A stretch of DNA of 64,000 nt from Arachis hypogaea. Its lineage: Eukaryota > Streptophyta > Magnoliopsida > Fabales > Fabaceae. The position numbers and the translations under genes are program-made. The notes below the pieces were generated by a model. The model was not told the origin of the DNA and did no database searches. It saw nothing but the letters and a program-made list of their open reading frames with translations. Shown in pieces: positions 24,886 through 37,901 of this stretch. The stretch is from the NCBI RefSeq assembly GCF_003086295.3, contig NC_092039.1, positions 66,731,649 through 66,795,648 of the forward strand. Reading direction: 5' to 3'. Within the stretch, counting starts at the first letter, position 1; each line of letters opens with the position of its first letter.

Positions 24886-26636
24886 TTCGTTTGTTTTCAT
24901 TTGGTTTCATGCACTTGCTTAAGCAATAAGTAAGTATTTGAATGAGAATTGCATGCATATCTTGATTCAATCAAACATAGTTAATTATGTGCATTTTCAT
25001 GAGATTTATGCAAGATTTACTTGATGCTATGAATGAGGCAAAATCTTTTGATTATGGTAAGACTTTTATGCATTTGTTTGGTTGATGATAGGTGAGGAGA
25101 AGCAGAGGAAGGGCAAGGAAGAAGCAGAGATGGCAACGTTGGTGGCCAAAGTTGGCTCACCAATGTTACCTCAAACGTTGCTAGAGAAGAAGGAAGCAAT
25201 GTTGGTGGCCAAAGTGGGCTCACCCGCGTTGCCTCAAATGTTGATAAAGGAGAACAAAGCAACGTTGGTGCACCAACATTGAGTTAAACGTTAATGGCAA
25301 CCCAAAGGAGTTTTTGCGTGCAACGTTTGACTGAACATTTTTACACAAATGTTAGTCACCAATGCTAGCACTAACTCCCATTCAAATTGACACCCATGCA
25401 AGCCCATGAACATTTGTGAGTTAATGTCCTTGTCAGCATTACTAAGAGCCATTCCTAACTTGCTTCAACAAAGGCCAAAGCCTACATCCAAAGACTTGAA
25501 GACTAAATGGGAAAAGTGTATACTTAGGATTGAATTTGAGTTAGAAAAAAAGGCTGGGAAGCAAGGGACCGTAATTGGGAAACCCTGAGAATATTATTTT
25601 TTGTACTTTTCTTTCTTTTACGTACTTTATTTTTCTTTTTGTTTTGATTGAGCAATGATGAACTAAACCCCCATTTCATTAGTGGGAGGAGCTCTATTGT
25701 AATCCTAATGATTGAATGAAATTCTTCTTATTCTCAATCCGCTTGTGTAGCTATAGGATATCCTCTGTTTTGATTTAGATTCACTCACTCCGGAAGGGGG
25801 TTTGAATCAATTGAATGCTTGTGTGAAGCTCTGAAGGGGAATCATGAGCATTATAATTGGAGCTCTGTCCTTCACAATTCTCTTGACCAACACTATTCGG
25901 GAGGAATTGAGGTCTTGAGAATTTGTGTGGCTTATGGATATGAGAACATGCTTAACCTCTTCTCATAACAATTAGATAAAGGAATTGGCAAGATTGATTG
26001 TGATTAGAGAGATTGGATTGCTAAGGAATTGGGATCTAATCAATTGCAATCTGCCATAGATATACTCATATGATTAAGAAGGAAGTTGAGACCCATTTGA
26101 TTCATGATGGATTACGATATCTCCAATCCCTAATGAATCTTTCTTTGTGATTTTCTTCAATTTAGATTTCCCTGAATTTACTTTAGTTGCAATTGTTTAC
26201 TGCTTTCTTGATTCCCAGCACCCAATTCCCTTTATTTTTCATGCACTTTACGTTTCTATAGCCATTTACATTTGTGTCTTTACTTTCTTGTAATTTAAGA
26301 TTCAAATCATTTATAATTCTTGCAATTTAAGATTCAGCTCATTTACATTTCCCGCCATTTAAGTTTTTTGTCATTTACTCTTCAGCATTTATTTCTCTAG
26401 TACTTTACATTTTATGCTATTTAAGTTCTTGTCATTTAATTTCCAGCATTTATTTTCTTGCAATTTATATTCTGTTAAATCAATTTCACCAAACTCCCTT
26501 CAATATTAGCTTGACTAGACTCATCACCCAACTAAAATTGCTTGATCTATCAATCCCTGTGGGATCGACCTCACTCTTGTGAGTTTTACTACTTGATGTG
26601 ACCCAGTATACTTGTCGGTAGTTTGTGTGGATGCAT
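24886..26636 (+). mobile_element. LTR E, fragment, + orientation
   Basis: Homologous to LTR A and LTR D over most of its length: GGTTTCATGCACTTGCTT near the start, the AACGTTGG word cluster (25125-25370), the CATTTCATTAGTGGG...GTAATCC segment, and the hairpin CTCAC/GTGAG (26570-26583) followed by ACTTGATG and TATACTTGTCGG. It lacks the expected TGATG start and GCATCA end, so both ends appear truncated. No protein product. Confidence 0.65.
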
Positions 26637-27179
26637 TTCCCGTTATTAACGCACAAGGCATACATACACATGACCATGAAATGCTCCAAACTCCATTTCT
26701 TCATGAATTCTCCACTTTTGCATGCTTTTTTCTTCACTTCTTCAATCCATCCTTGCCTTCTAAGCCTGAAATCACTTTAAGGCATCGAATGGGATTAAAG
26801 TGATTTAAATTTAGCAAACTAAAGGCCTAAAAAGCATGTTTTCAATCTTAATCACAATTTAGGAGAAATCCACAAAACCACACTAATTCAATGAATAAAC
26901 ATAGAAAAAATTGATAAAATCTACTCAATTCAACATAAGATAAATCATAAAGAATTTACAAACTTGCAAGATAAGAAATAATCATAGGTAGAAATATAGA
27001 ATTGAGCAATCGAACCCCTCATCGGATGTGTATACGCTCAAATTGCTCAAGTGTGTAGGGTTGATTCTTTCAATTTTCCTCTAATCATGCTTTCTAAGAT
27101 TTATTAATCATCTAACAATCAACAAATATTAATGCATATGTACAATCATCATGAGATATTTTCAAGATTGTACTGGGGC
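26637..27179. repeat. Unclassified repeat fragment between E and F
   Basis: AT-rich DNA with words seen in peanut-type LTR leaders (TCACTTTAAGGCAT, AATTGAGCAATCG, GCTCAAGTGTGTAGGGTTGATTC). No open frame or clear boundary. It joins the truncated 3' part of element F at about 27180. Confidence 0.35.
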
Positions 27180-27598
27180 TAATGGTAGAGGTAAAATGCC
27201 CATTTCTGGCGTTAAATGCCCATTTGCTGCCCTTATTGGCGTTTAAACGCCAGCAAGCTTTTCCTCCAGGGTGTGCTATTTTTCTTTCTATTTTTCATTC
27301 TGTTTTTGCTTTTTCAATTGTTTTTGTGACTTCACATGATCATCAACCTATAGAAAACATAAAATAACAATGGAAAATAGATAAATATAACATTGGGTTG
27401 GCTCCCCACAAGCGCTTCTTTAATGTCAGTAGCTTGACAGTGGGCTCTCATAGAGCCTCACAGATGTTCAGAGCAATGTTGGAACCTCCCAACACCAAAC
27501 TTAGAGTTTGAATGTGGGGGTTCAACACCAAACTTAGAATTTGGTTGTGGCCTCCCAACACCAAACTTAGAGTTTGACTGTGGGAGCTCTGTTTGACT
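27180..27598 (-). mobile_element. Element F, 3' internal segment after protease
   Basis: Contains, in minus orientation, three copies of the ACACCAAACTTA motif (27492, 27525, 27558), the GGGCTCTCATAGAGCCTCACAG landmark (27441-27465), and GGCGTTTAAACGCC palindromes (27195-27256). The order equals that of B and J. The rest of F's 3' end is missing. Confidence 0.8.
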
Positions 27599-28036
27599 CT
27601 ATTTTGAGAGAAGCTCTTCATGCTTCCTCTCCATGGTTACAGAGGGATATCCTTGAGCCTTAAACACAAAGGATTCTTCATTCACATGAATGATTAATTC
27701 TCCTCTGTCAACATCAATCACAGCCTTTGCTGTGGCTAGGAAGGGTCTGCCAAGGATGATGGATTCATCCATGCACTTCCCAGTCTCTAGGACTATGAAA
27801 TCAGCAGGGATGTAATGGTCTTCAATCTTTACCAGAACATCCTCTACAAGTCCATAAGCTTGTTTTCTTGAATTGTCTGCCATCTCTAGTGAGATTCTTG
27901 CAGCTTGTACCTCAAAGATCCCTAGCTTCTCCATTACAGAGAGAGGCATGAGGTTTATGCTTGACACTAGGTCACACAGAGCCTTCTCGAAGGTCATGGG
28001 GCCTAATGTACAAGGTATTGAGAACTTCCCAGGGTC
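27599..28036 (-). pseudogene. Element F protease (retropepsin-like)
   Basis: Minus-strand frame with CDLVSSINLMPLS (core; most relatives have CDLGASIN), then ADFIVLETG and IILGRPFLATA. It is the aspartic protease at the C-terminal end of the gag-pro frame. A stop at about 28036, just upstream, separates it from gag. The two residues after the catalytic Asp-Leu differ from the usual Gly-Ala, so activity is doubtful. Confidence 0.8.
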
Positions 28037-29798
28037 CTATCTCTTTTGAGGTAATCTCTGCCTAGTCAAGTCATCCAATTCTTTGGTGAGCAAAGGGGGT
28101 TCGTCCTCCCAAGTCTCATTACTAAATAACTTGTCATTTAGCTTCATGATTGCTCTAAGGTACTTAGCAACTTGCTCTTCAGTGACATCTTCGTCCTCTT
28201 CAGAGGAAGAATACTCATCAGAGCTCATGAATGGCAGAAGTAAATCCAATGGAATCTCTATGGTCTCAGTGTGAACCTCAGATTCCCATGGTTCCTCATT
28301 AGGGAACTCATTGGAGGCCAGTGGACGTCCATTGAGGTCTTCCTCAGTGGCGATCACTGCCTCTTTCTCCTCTCCAATTTTGGCCATGTTGATGGCCTTA
28401 CACTCTCCTTTTGGATTCTCTTCTGTATTGCTTGGAAGAGTACTAGGAGAGAATTCAGTAACTTTCTTACTCAGCTGACCCACTTGTGCCTCCAAGTTTC
28501 TAATGGAGGACCTTATTTCAGTCATGAAACTTTGAGTGGTTTTGATTAGATCAGAGACCATGGTTGCTAAGTCAGAGTGGCTCTGCTTAGAATTCTCTGT
28601 CTGTTGCTAAGAAGATGATGGAAAAGGCTTGCCATTGCTAAACCTATTTCTTCCACCATTATTGTTGTTGAAACCTTGTTGAGGTCTCTGTTGATCCTTC
28701 CATGAGAGATTTGGATGATTTCTCCATGAAGGATTATAGGTGTTTCCATAGGGTTCTCCCATGTAATTCACCTCTTCCATTGATGGGTTCTCAGGATCAT
28801 AAGCTTCTTCTTCAGATGAAGCGTCCTTAGTACTGCCTCGTGAAGCTTGCATTCCAGACAGACTTTAAGAAATCATATTGACTTGCTGAGTCAATATTTT
28901 GTTCTAAGCCAATATGGCATTCAGAGTATCAATCTCAAGAACTCCTTTCTTCTGATTAGTCCCATTGTTCACAGGATTCCTTTCAGAAGTGTACATGAAT
29001 TGGTTATTTGCAACCATTTCAATGAGTTCTTGAGCTTCTGCAGGCGTCTTCTTCAGATGAAGAGATCCTCCAGCAGAGTTGTCCAATGACATTTTGGACA
29101 GTTCAGACAGACCATCATAGAAGATACCTATGATGCTCCATTCAGAAAGCATGTCAGAAGGACACTTTCTGATCAATTTTTTGTATCTTTCCCAAGCTTC
29201 ATAAAGGGATTCACCTTTCTTCTATCTGAAAGTTTGGACTTCCACTCTAAGCTTACTCAATTTTTTAGGTGGAAAAGAACTTTGCCAAGAAGGCATTGAC
29301 TAGCTTTTCCCAAGAGTTCAGGCTTTCTTTAGGTTGTGAGTCCAACCATATCCTAGCTCTGTCTCTTACAGCAAAAGGGAATAGCATAAGTCTGTAGACC
29401 TCAAGGTCAACCCCATTGGTCTTGACAGTATCATAGATTTGTAAGAATTCAGCTAAAAACTGATGAAGATCTTCCAATGGAAGTCCATGGAACTTGCAAT
29501 TCTATTGCATTAGAGAAACTAATTGAGGCTTAAGCTCAAAGTTGTTTGCTCCAATGGCAGGGATAGAGATGCTTCTCCCATAGAAGTCGGGAGTAGGTGT
29601 AGTAAAGTCATCCAGCACCTTCCTTGCATTGTTGGCATTGTTGTTGTTTTCGGCTGCCATGTCTTCTTCTTGTTTGAAGATTTCTGTTAGGTCCTCTACA
29701 GAGAGTAGTGCTTTAGCTTCTCTTAGCTTTTGCTTCAAGGTCCTTTTAGGTTCAGGGTCAGCCTCAACAAGAATACTTTTATCTTTGCTCCTGCTCAT
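28037..29798 (-). pseudogene. gag: Element F gag with coiled-coil and acidic linker
   Basis: Start ATG at 29798 (MSRSKDKSILVEADPEP). The first 98 codons are open, then a TAG at about 29501 replaces a glutamine or arginine codon. The capsid-like domain continues (NFELKPQL, WLDSQPKESLNSW, KCPSDMLSEWSI) with frameshifts near 29260 and stops near 28905 and 28870. From 28561 a 174-codon frame carries the coiled coil SSIRNLEAQVGQLSKK and an acidic stretch rich in Glu/Asp (SSSEEDEDVTEEQ) leading to the protease. This is the best-preserved view in the window of the linker that B has deleted. Confidence 0.85.
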
Positions 29799-31294
29799 AT
29801 GAAAGAGAAGAGAACAAGAAAATATGGAATCCTCTATGTCACAGTATAGAGATTCCTTGAGGTGTCAGAGGAAAAGAAGAATAGAAGGAGGAGGTAGAAG
29901 AATTCGAACTTATCAAGAGGGATAGAGTTTGAATTGTGCATTAAGGAGGAGTGTTAGTCCACAAATAGAAGGATGTGAGAAGAGGGGAAGAATTTTCGAC
30001 AATAAAGTAAAAGATTTTGAAACAGTTAAAAGAAATTTTGAAAATTTGATTGATGATTTTCGAAAACTAAGATTGAGAAAGAAATAAAGTGATTTTTGAA
30101 AAAGATTTTGAAATTAGAAATCAAAAAGATATGATTGAAAACTATTTTGAAAAAAGATTTGATTTTTAAAATTAATGACTTGGCTAACAAGAAATTTAAA
30201 AGATATGATTCAGACATTAAACCTTTCTCAACAGAAAAGGCAACATACTTGAAATGTTGAATCAAATCATTAATTGTTAGCATGTATTTTTGAAAAATGG
30301 AAAGAAATTGATTTTGAAAATATATGATTGAAAAGATATGATTTTAAAAAGATTTGATTTTGAAAAATTAAAAAACTTGAAAAAAAAAATTGAATTAAAA
30401 ACAAAATCTTCCCTCTTGTGCCATCCTGGCATTAAACGCCCAGAATGGTATCCATTCTGGGCGTTTAACGCCCAAAATGCTACCCTTTTGGGCGTTAAAT
30501 GCCCAGCCAGGTGCCTTGGCTGGCGTTTAAACGCCAGTTTTCCTTCTTCACTGGGCGTTTTGAACGCCCAGCTTTTTCTATGTGATTCCTCTGCTGTATG
30601 TTCTGAATCTTCAATTCTCTGTATTATTTGACTTGAAAAGACACAAATTAAGAATTTTTTTTGAATTTTTAATGATGAGGAATAATCAAAATGCAACTAA
30701 AATCAAATAAACAATGCATGCAAGACACCAAACTTAGAAGTTTGTATACTATTGACACTAACAAATTGAGAATGCATATGAGAAACAACAAAACACACAA
30801 AACAAGAGAATTTAAAGATCAGAGCAAGGAAATCATCAAGAACATCTTGAACATCAATGAAGAACATAATGCATGTAATTTCGAAAATTAGAAGACTAAA
30901 AACATGCAATGGACACCAAATTTAAAATTAGACACTAGACTCAAACAAGAAACATAAAATTATTTTTGGTTTTAAGATTTTATATTTTTTTTTTGATTTT
31001 TCGAAAATTGAGTGGAAAAGAAAATAAGGATATCAAAATTCTTAATAAGAATTTCCAGGAATCATGCAATGTTAGTCTAAAGCTTTAGTCTAAAAAGATT
31101 AGACATGGCTAGCCAAGCTTCAGCAGGACATTACATTCAAGAGCTAAATTGATGAGAATAAATCAGCTTTGGTGATGATGAAAACATCATCTGAAACTCT
31201 AGAATTCATTCTTAAGAACTCTGAAGAACAAAATAAAATAGAATTACCTAATCAAAGCAACAAGATGAACCGTCAGTTGTTCAAACTCAAACAA
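29799..31294 (-). mobile_element. Element F 5' leader
   Basis: Non-coding leader parallel to B's: the empty CACTA site at about 29863-29870, A/T-rich GATTTGAAAA blocks (30000-30400), GGCGTTTAACGCC palindromes (30424-30575), and the motif ACACCAAACTTA / ACACCAAATTTA at 30725 and 30913. Confidence 0.8.
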
Positions 31295-31312
31295 TCCCCG
31301 GCAACGGCGCCA
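31295..31312 (-). promoter_or_regulatory. Primer-binding site of element F (tRNA-Asp)
   Basis: The minus strand reads TGGCGCCGTTGCCGGGGA, an exact 18-nt complement of the 3' end of plant tRNA-Asp(GUC), six bases inside the LTR end at 31319. Confidence 0.93.
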
Positions 31313-31318
31313 AAAATG

Positions 31319-32901
31319 TGGTGCACGAAATTGTGATCATCAATGGCGCCATGAACATGGTACGCTCAACTGCAATCTCAACTCTTTATCACAACTTCGC
31401 ACAACTAACCAGCAAGTGCACTGGGTCATCCAAGTAATAAACCTTACGCGAGTAAGGGTCGATCCCACGGAGATTGTTGGTATGAAGCAAGCTACGGTCA
31501 TCTTGTAAATCTCAGTCAGGCGGATTCAAATGGTTATGGAGGATTGATAATTAAAAGATGAATAAAATATAAAATAAAGATAGAGATACTTATGTAATTC
31601 ATTGGTGAGAATTTTAGATAAGCGTATGGAGATGCTTTGTCCCTTCCGTCTCTCTGCTTTCCTACTGTCTTCATCCAATCCTTCTTACTCCTTTCCATGG
31701 CAAGCCATATGTTGGGCATCACCGTTGTCAATGGCTACAGTCCCGTCCTCTCAGTGAAAATGTTCAACGCGCTCTGTCACAGCACGGCTATTCATCTGTC
31801 GGTTCTCGATCATGTCGGAATAGAATCCAGTGATTCTTTTGCGTCTGTCACTAACGCCCCACAATCGCGAGTTTGAAGCTCGTCACAGTCATTCAATCCT
31901 TGAATCCTACTCAGAATACCACAGACAAGGTTTAGACCTTCCAGATTCTCAAGAATGTTGCCATCAATTCAAGCCTTGTTTGCATGTAGAACGGAAGTGG
32001 TTGTCAGGCACGCATTCATAAGTGAGAATGATGATGAGCATCACATAATCATCACATTCATCAAGTTCTTGAGTGCGAATGAATATCTTAGAACAAGAAT
32101 AAGTTGAATTGAATGGAAAATAGTAGTAATTGCATTCATACTCGAGGTACAGCAGAGCTCCACACCTTAATCTATGGTGTGTAGAAACTCTACCGTTGAA
32201 AATACATAAGAACAAGGTCTAGGCATGGCCGAGAGGCCAGCCCCCATGATCTAAGAACTAGACGTCCAAAGATAAAAATACAATAGCAAAGGGTCCTATT
32301 TATAGAGAACTAGTAGCTTAGGATTTACAAAAATGAGTAAATGACGTAAAAATCCACTTCTGGGCCCACTTGGTGTGTGCTTGGGCTGAGCATTGAAGCT
32401 TCTATGTGTAGAGACTTTTCTTGGAGTTAAACGCCAGCTTTTGTGCCAGTTTGGGAGTTTAACTCCCACTTCTGTGCCAGTTCTGGCTTTAAACGCCAGG
32501 CAGTCTTGAGCTGATTTGGAATGCCAGTTTGGGCCATCAAATCTCGGGCAAAGTATGAACTATTATATATTTCTGGAAAGCCCAGGATGTCTACTTTCCA
32601 ATGCAATTGAGAGCTCGCCAATTGGGCTTCTGTAGCTCCAGAAAATTTACTTCGAGTGCAGGGAAGTCAGAATCCAACAGCATCTGCAGTCCTTTTCAAC
32701 CTCTGAATCAGATTTTTGCTCAGGTCCCTCAATTTCAGCCAGAAAATACCTGAAATCACAGAAAAACACACAAACTCATAGTAAAGTCCAGAAAATTGAA
32801 TTTTAAATAAAAACTAATAAAAATATAATAAAAACTAACTAAAACATACTAAAAACATGCTAAAAACAATGCCAAAAAGCGTATAAATTATCCGCTCATC
32901 A
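31319..32901 (-). mobile_element. Element F 5' LTR
   Basis: Plus strand TGGTGCACG (31319) to CGCTCATCA (32901). It includes the word cluster 32420-32530, TATAAATA on minus (32297-32304), and the hairpin CCTTAC/GTAAGG (31443-31458). It inserted into the gag region of element G; the next bases are ATTGT. Confidence 0.92.
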
Positions 32902-33654
32902 ATTGTTCTCCATCTTCTTAGTCAAGGCGGCTAGTTATGCTACAATTGCCTTGTTTTGTGCCAACAGGGCATCTACAGAGTTGAGTTCTATCATCCCCTT
33001 CTTTTGGCCCCTTTCTGAAACATAGAATTAGTCATTCTCAGCTACAGATTCAATGACATCTATAGCTTCCTCAATAGTCTTCTTGTTGTTGTGTGAACCC
33101 CCTGAAGAGTGGTCCACAGCCTTCTTTGATTCATAGGTTAGTCCTTCATAGAAAATGTGGAGCTGCACCCATTCATTAAACATATCTAGTGGGCATTTTC
33201 TTGTTAGATCCTTGAACCTCTCCCAGGCCTCATAGAGTGTTTTGCCATCTAGTTGTCTGAAGGTTTGCACCTCAGCTCTTAGCCTGTTGATCCTCTGTAG
33301 AGGGTAAAATCTTGCTAGAAATTTGTTCACAACATCTTCCCATGTGGTTAGGCTCTCCTTAGGAAATGCTTCCAACCACTTTGTTACCTTATCTTTGAGT
33401 GAGAAAGGGAACAAAAGTAATTTGTAGGTGTCAGGGTGTACTCCATTGGACTTTACAGTATCACATATACTCAAGAATATGCTGAGATGTTGATTTGAAT
33501 CTTCTTGGGCACTTCCTCCATATGAACAATTATTCTGGACTAGGGTGATAAGTTGAGGTTTCAACTCAAAGTTGTTAGCATGAATTATTGGCTTGAGGAT
33601 GCTGCTGCCATAGTTTCCTGGATTTGGGTTGATGTAGGAGCCTAAGACTATCAT
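32902..33654 (-). pseudogene. gag: Element G gag (Athila-like)
   Basis: Minus-strand open frame from ATG 33654 to 33028 (208 codons): IHANNFELKPQL, DTVKSNGVHPDTYKLLLFPFSLKDK, WLEAFPKESLTTWEDV, FLARFYPLQRINRLRAEVQTF, LYEAWERFKDLTRKCP. It is a gag capsid-like domain clearly related to, but distinct from, that of B/F/J, so G is a separate family. The true start is probably further upstream (33760-33850, weak reading with stops). Element F cuts it at 32901, so the C-terminal part and everything downstream are gone. Confidence 0.85.
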
Positions 33655-34117
33655 CTCTTACCCAGCTTGATTTCCAGCACCTCCTCCAACATTGTCATGC
33701 ACTTCGTCTTCCATGGTGGTTGTTAGATCTTCTTCCATTGGTTCTTCTCCAACTATGCCTTTGCCTCTAGCCTCCCTCCTCAATCAAAGGAAGGTTCTCT
33801 CAGGTTCATTATCAAAAAAGGATGAAGGTTCTCCTCTTCTGCCTGTCATACACTCAATGCACAGCAAGTAGAGGACAAGTGAAAGAATCTCCGTAGTTAA
33901 GATTAGTGGTTAGCTTGGTTGATGCAATTAATCAAACATTTAGATGCATGAAAATATAAAACTTGAATAGTTAAAATGATCCCAAAAAAAGAGAAAGAAA
34001 AACAGAGATTAGAAGGGAATCTAAAGATTACAAAAAAAGGAAAAGAAAACAACAAGGTAGATGAAAGTGCTTAATCTAGCTCTCCAATTAATTTAATCAT
34101 TGTCAAATTCAAACCAA
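33655..34117 (-). mobile_element. Element G 5' leader
   Basis: Leader between PBS and gag. The part nearest gag (33660-33860) translates in broken frame into gag-like acidic sequence; the rest is A-rich and non-coding. Confidence 0.6.
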
Positions 34118-34135
34118 TCCCCGGCAACGGCGCCA
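34118..34135 (-). promoter_or_regulatory. Primer-binding site of element G (tRNA-Asp)
   Basis: The minus strand reads TGGCGCCGTTGCCGGGGA, identical to F's site, seven bases from the LTR end at 34143. Confidence 0.93.
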
Positions 34136-35227
34136 TAAAACTTGATGAGTTCGGATTCACTCCCCTCCCAATAAAATTGATGAGTCCGCTCTTTGGCAAG
34201 TGCACAAAAATTATCGTCAAGTAATAACCCACAGTGGAGTGGGATCGTATCCACGGAGATTGGTATATTTGAACAATTTTAATTAATGGGTGAATTAGTT
34301 AAGCTTAGACAGAAAAAGTTGTAAGTGCAGAATCATAAATGGCAGAAACATAAATGGCAAAAGAATAAAGGAAAGCAATAAAGTGCAGAAATAAAAATGG
34401 CAAGAATGTAAAAGGGAGTGGGAATTTGCAGAATGTACATGAAAGCTATAAAAGAATGGGAGAGATAAGAATGAGGGAATTCATTGAGATCAGAAGATAT
34501 TGTCTCTTTGGATTAAATCCAGCTTATATCCTCTTCAATCATGCAACTCACTGACCTCTTGGCAATCATGATTGATTGAGCCCCAATCCCTTGGTGACTC
34601 AATCTCTCAGATCTTGATCAATAGCCAATTCTTTGGCCTAATTGCTCATGAATAGAGACATGCTTGGTCCCTGATTTTACCACACATCCTTGTAAGTCCA
34701 GGTAGAGGGAGGATTATATGTCACCATATCCAAACACCAAAACCCAGATTCTACTCAAGTATGAGAAGAGATTTCTAGCATAGCTTCATGTTTCCTTTTC
34801 CAAGGTTCCCATGAAATCCATTTTGCATTCAATCTCTTTTCCAATATAATTGAACACTAAGCATGAAAATCGAAATCCCTTCAGGCAAATCAAAGAGAAG
34901 ATGAAGAGAAGATGAAGAGAAGAAGAAATTCACTATCATTAATCCATCAAGTACAATAGAGCTCCCTCTTTCAATGAGAGATAATTTAGCTACTCATAGC
35001 TCAGAAAGAAAGTACAAAAGATGGAAGAGATGAAGTGTCAAAAGTGAAAAACTCAAACTCTACAATCCCCTTGAGATGGTGATCTGCATATCTGTGTGTG
35101 TATCTAATACTTCCAAGGGTATTTATACTACTCCTAGATCTAAAAATAAAGGAAATAACAAAAGTGAAAAGAAAATTACAATTTGGAGGAAAAAGAAGCT
35201 CAACAAACATGATCTTCCAGCTGGCAT

Positions 35228-36103
35228 GTGACTGGCGTTCCCCTGGCGCGTCACGCTTTCTTCGTTTCAAGCTTGGCGTGCCACGCCTCACCCTCCAAGT
35301 GGCACACCTTCCTCCATCACATCCCTGGCGTGCCACGCCTTCGAGACAAAGTGGCATGCCCAGGGCATTTTAATTGACCCAAGTACCCTGGCGTGCCATG
35401 CCTTCGAGCCAAAGTGGCACGTCCAGGCCATTTTAAATGACCCAAGTACCTTGGCGTGCCACGCCTTCGACACCAAGTGGCACGCCCAGGCTATTTTTCA
35501 CATCTTCATGCTTTTGGAAACATGTACCAGCATGGCACGCGCAAGGTCTGGCATCCCACGCCCCTCTAAATGCTTCATCCTCTTGCTGGCGTGCCACGCT
35601 TAATCATCCAAGTAGCACGCCCAGTTCATTTGGCCCTTTATCTCCTCCTCTGGAAAACACTACCAGCGTGCCACGCCATGAGACTGGCGTGCCACGCCCT
35701 TCACTTGCCTTGGTTCCAAAGGTTGGCGTGCCACGCCTGGACGTTCAAGTGGTACGCCAAAGTAGGACAATTGAGCTGGCGTGCCACGCCTTCGATACCG
35801 AGTGGCATGCCCAGCTTTGTTTAGCCTCCTTCAGTGCTGGCGTGCCACGCCTGATCATTCATGTGGCACGTCGTAGTGAGGCGTCTTGAGCTGGCGTGGC
35901 ACGCCTTCGACACCAAGTGGCACGCCTAGCTTTTTGCTTTGCCTTCTTGTTCATTGGCGTGCCACGCCTGGTTGCTCAAGTGGCACGCCCAGACGTCATT
36001 GGGCTTCAACCCCTTTTCTGGATTCTTGTACCAGCGTGCTACGCCATGTAGCTCAAGTGGCACGCCCATTCAATTGTGGGTCTCTTAGGCTTGGCGTGCC
36101 ATG
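35228..36103. repeat. GGCGTGCCACGCC word array in LTR G
   Basis: About twenty copies of CTGGCGTGCCACGCC and AAGTGGCACGCC, palindromic around GGCGTG...CACGCC, spaced 30-80 bp. It continues at 37902-38120 beyond the nested LTR. The open frames here on both strands arise from the repeat. Confidence 0.85.
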
Positions 36104-37901
36104 TGATATGTGGAAAACGATCCAACACAAAACTCACCGGCAAGTGTACCGGATCACATCAAGTAATAATAACTCACATGAGTGAGGTCGATCCCACAGG
36201 GATTGAATGATTGAGCAATTTTAGTTTAGTAGTTGATTTAGTCAAGCGAATTAAGTTTTGGTTGAGTGGGTTGTATTTAACAGAAGCTAAATTGCTTGGA
36301 ATGTAAAGGGAGAGGGAAGAATTGCAGTAAATTAAAGGACAGGAAAGTAAAATAGACTGAATCTTAAAGGACAAGAAATTAAATGACTGAAACTTAAAGT
36401 GCAAGAAATGTAAATTGCAGTAACTTAAATGGCAAGAAATGTAAATTGCTTGAATATAAAAGGGATTTGAGGACTGGGATTGCAGAATCTAAACAAAGAG
36501 AAATTGAATTGCCACAGTTAATAGAGCAGAAATTGAATTAGAAGCAATTAGAACTCAAACAGTAAAGAAATTAAGTGCAGCAAAGGTTCATAGAAGAACC
36601 AAAAGGAAATTGGGATCTCAGGACTCCAGAGATTAGGTAGCAGAGCCTAGATCTCAATTACCTTCCTAGATCCAAGTTCTCAAAGTGATTGACAAGAAAT
36701 TGAAGAAGAAGCAGTAAAGGGAATGTAAATTGAACTCAATTATGCAGAAAAATGTTTAAAGAGATTTTGAATGGAGATTGAGACAGAATTTCCTCAATTC
36801 TTCACACCCAAAACTCAAAACAAGGAAATTAAAAATGCCCAAGCAAGAACGAGGAAGAAGAGAGATCAATTCTCCTCCCCAATTCTCTGAAATCTCGGTT
36901 CAGTCTCTCAAGAAAAGTTGCAAAAATTCAAAGCTCAAAGAAAGTGCAAAATTCAAAAGTCAAGCAAAAAGTCCTAATTACATCAAACTAGCTCCTATTT
37001 ATACACTTTCTATTCTTGGATCTTGGGATTTGGATGGGCTTTTGATTTGGTGAAGAAATGAATTTTATTGGATTTTTAATCCAATTTTAGCCCAAAAATA
37101 ATAGCTTCCAGGAGGCTGCCTTGTCCTTGTGGAGGGCAGGGCAGAAAATTGATGTGTGGTGCGTGCGTGGTGCGGGCGTGGTGCGGCTTGGTGCGCAGGA
37201 TGCTGCCCTGCCCTCGCGGAGGGCAGGGCAGTGTTTCCAACATGAAGTCCCGCGTTCGAAACTTGGATGCTACACACGCTACCCATTTTCCTTGGCTTTC
37301 TTAGTACCAAAGTGAGGCTTAATTCCTTGCTTCCTCATGGTCCCGTGTTCAACTCTTGTGGCAAGCATTGTAGGCATTTTCCTTTGATTTTCTTCCCTTG
37401 GTGAGCCCGATACTACCCTTGAGGAGGGCAGGGCAACATTTTGTTCTTCTTGATTCCAAGGCACAGATTTGTGCTCTGCCCTTGTAGTGGGCAGGGCAGA
37501 GTTGCCTTTCATGCTTTGTTCCCTTATGTTGCCCTCCTAGAGGGCAGTGTGCCCTTGTGGAGGGCAATGCTTGCTTCCCTCCTTCATAAGCCACGCCTTT
37601 TTCTCCTTTGGCCACACTTTCTTAGGCCACGCTTTTCTCTTTTATTCTTTTCTTCACCTACAATAAACCAAAACAACCACTCTAAGTATCACTAAATTCA
37701 CAAGGCTTATAAATCAATTAAAATTCAATTAAAATTAGCTTAAACCTCATGAGTTAACATTAATTTCATGGTGGTTGTTTGATTTAAAGAAGTTATGCAT
37801 TTTCACTCCAAATCACTTACTTAGGATGCAAGAAAGTGCATAAAGACTAATAAAACAAGTGAAATTAGCTTGAAAAATGGGTATATGATGACTTGTCATC
37901 A
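36104..37901 (-). mobile_element. Solo LTR nested in LTR G
   Basis: TGATATGTGG (36104) to GACTTGTCATCA (37901), flanked by CCATG (36099-36103) and CCGTG (37902-37906), a 5-bp duplication with one transition. Minus orientation is shown by the hairpin CTCAC/GTGAG (36173-36186) and the box CGATCCCAC. TATAAATA on minus is at 36997-37004, and a word array of GGAGGGCAGGGCAG / CTGCCCTCC lies at 37110-37565. Confidence 0.85.
37110..37565. repeat. GAGGGCAGGGCAG word array
   Basis: Eight or so copies of GGAGGGCAGGGCAG and its complement, some facing each other as hairpins (37197-37230), about 110 bp upstream of the TATA-like box of the solo LTR. Confidence 0.8.

Noticed and set aside
27160..27185. ATTGT at the truncated end of F as its left target duplication
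   Set aside because: It matches the 5 bp after F's right LTR, but F has no 3' LTR here, so the match is probably chance.
31295..31312. A tRNA-Asp gene
   Set aside because: Only the 18-nt complement of the tRNA 3' end is present next to an LTR; it is a primer-binding site.
35098..36185. Frames of 84-150 codons
   Set aside because: By-products of the GGCGTGCCACGCC word array in LTR G.
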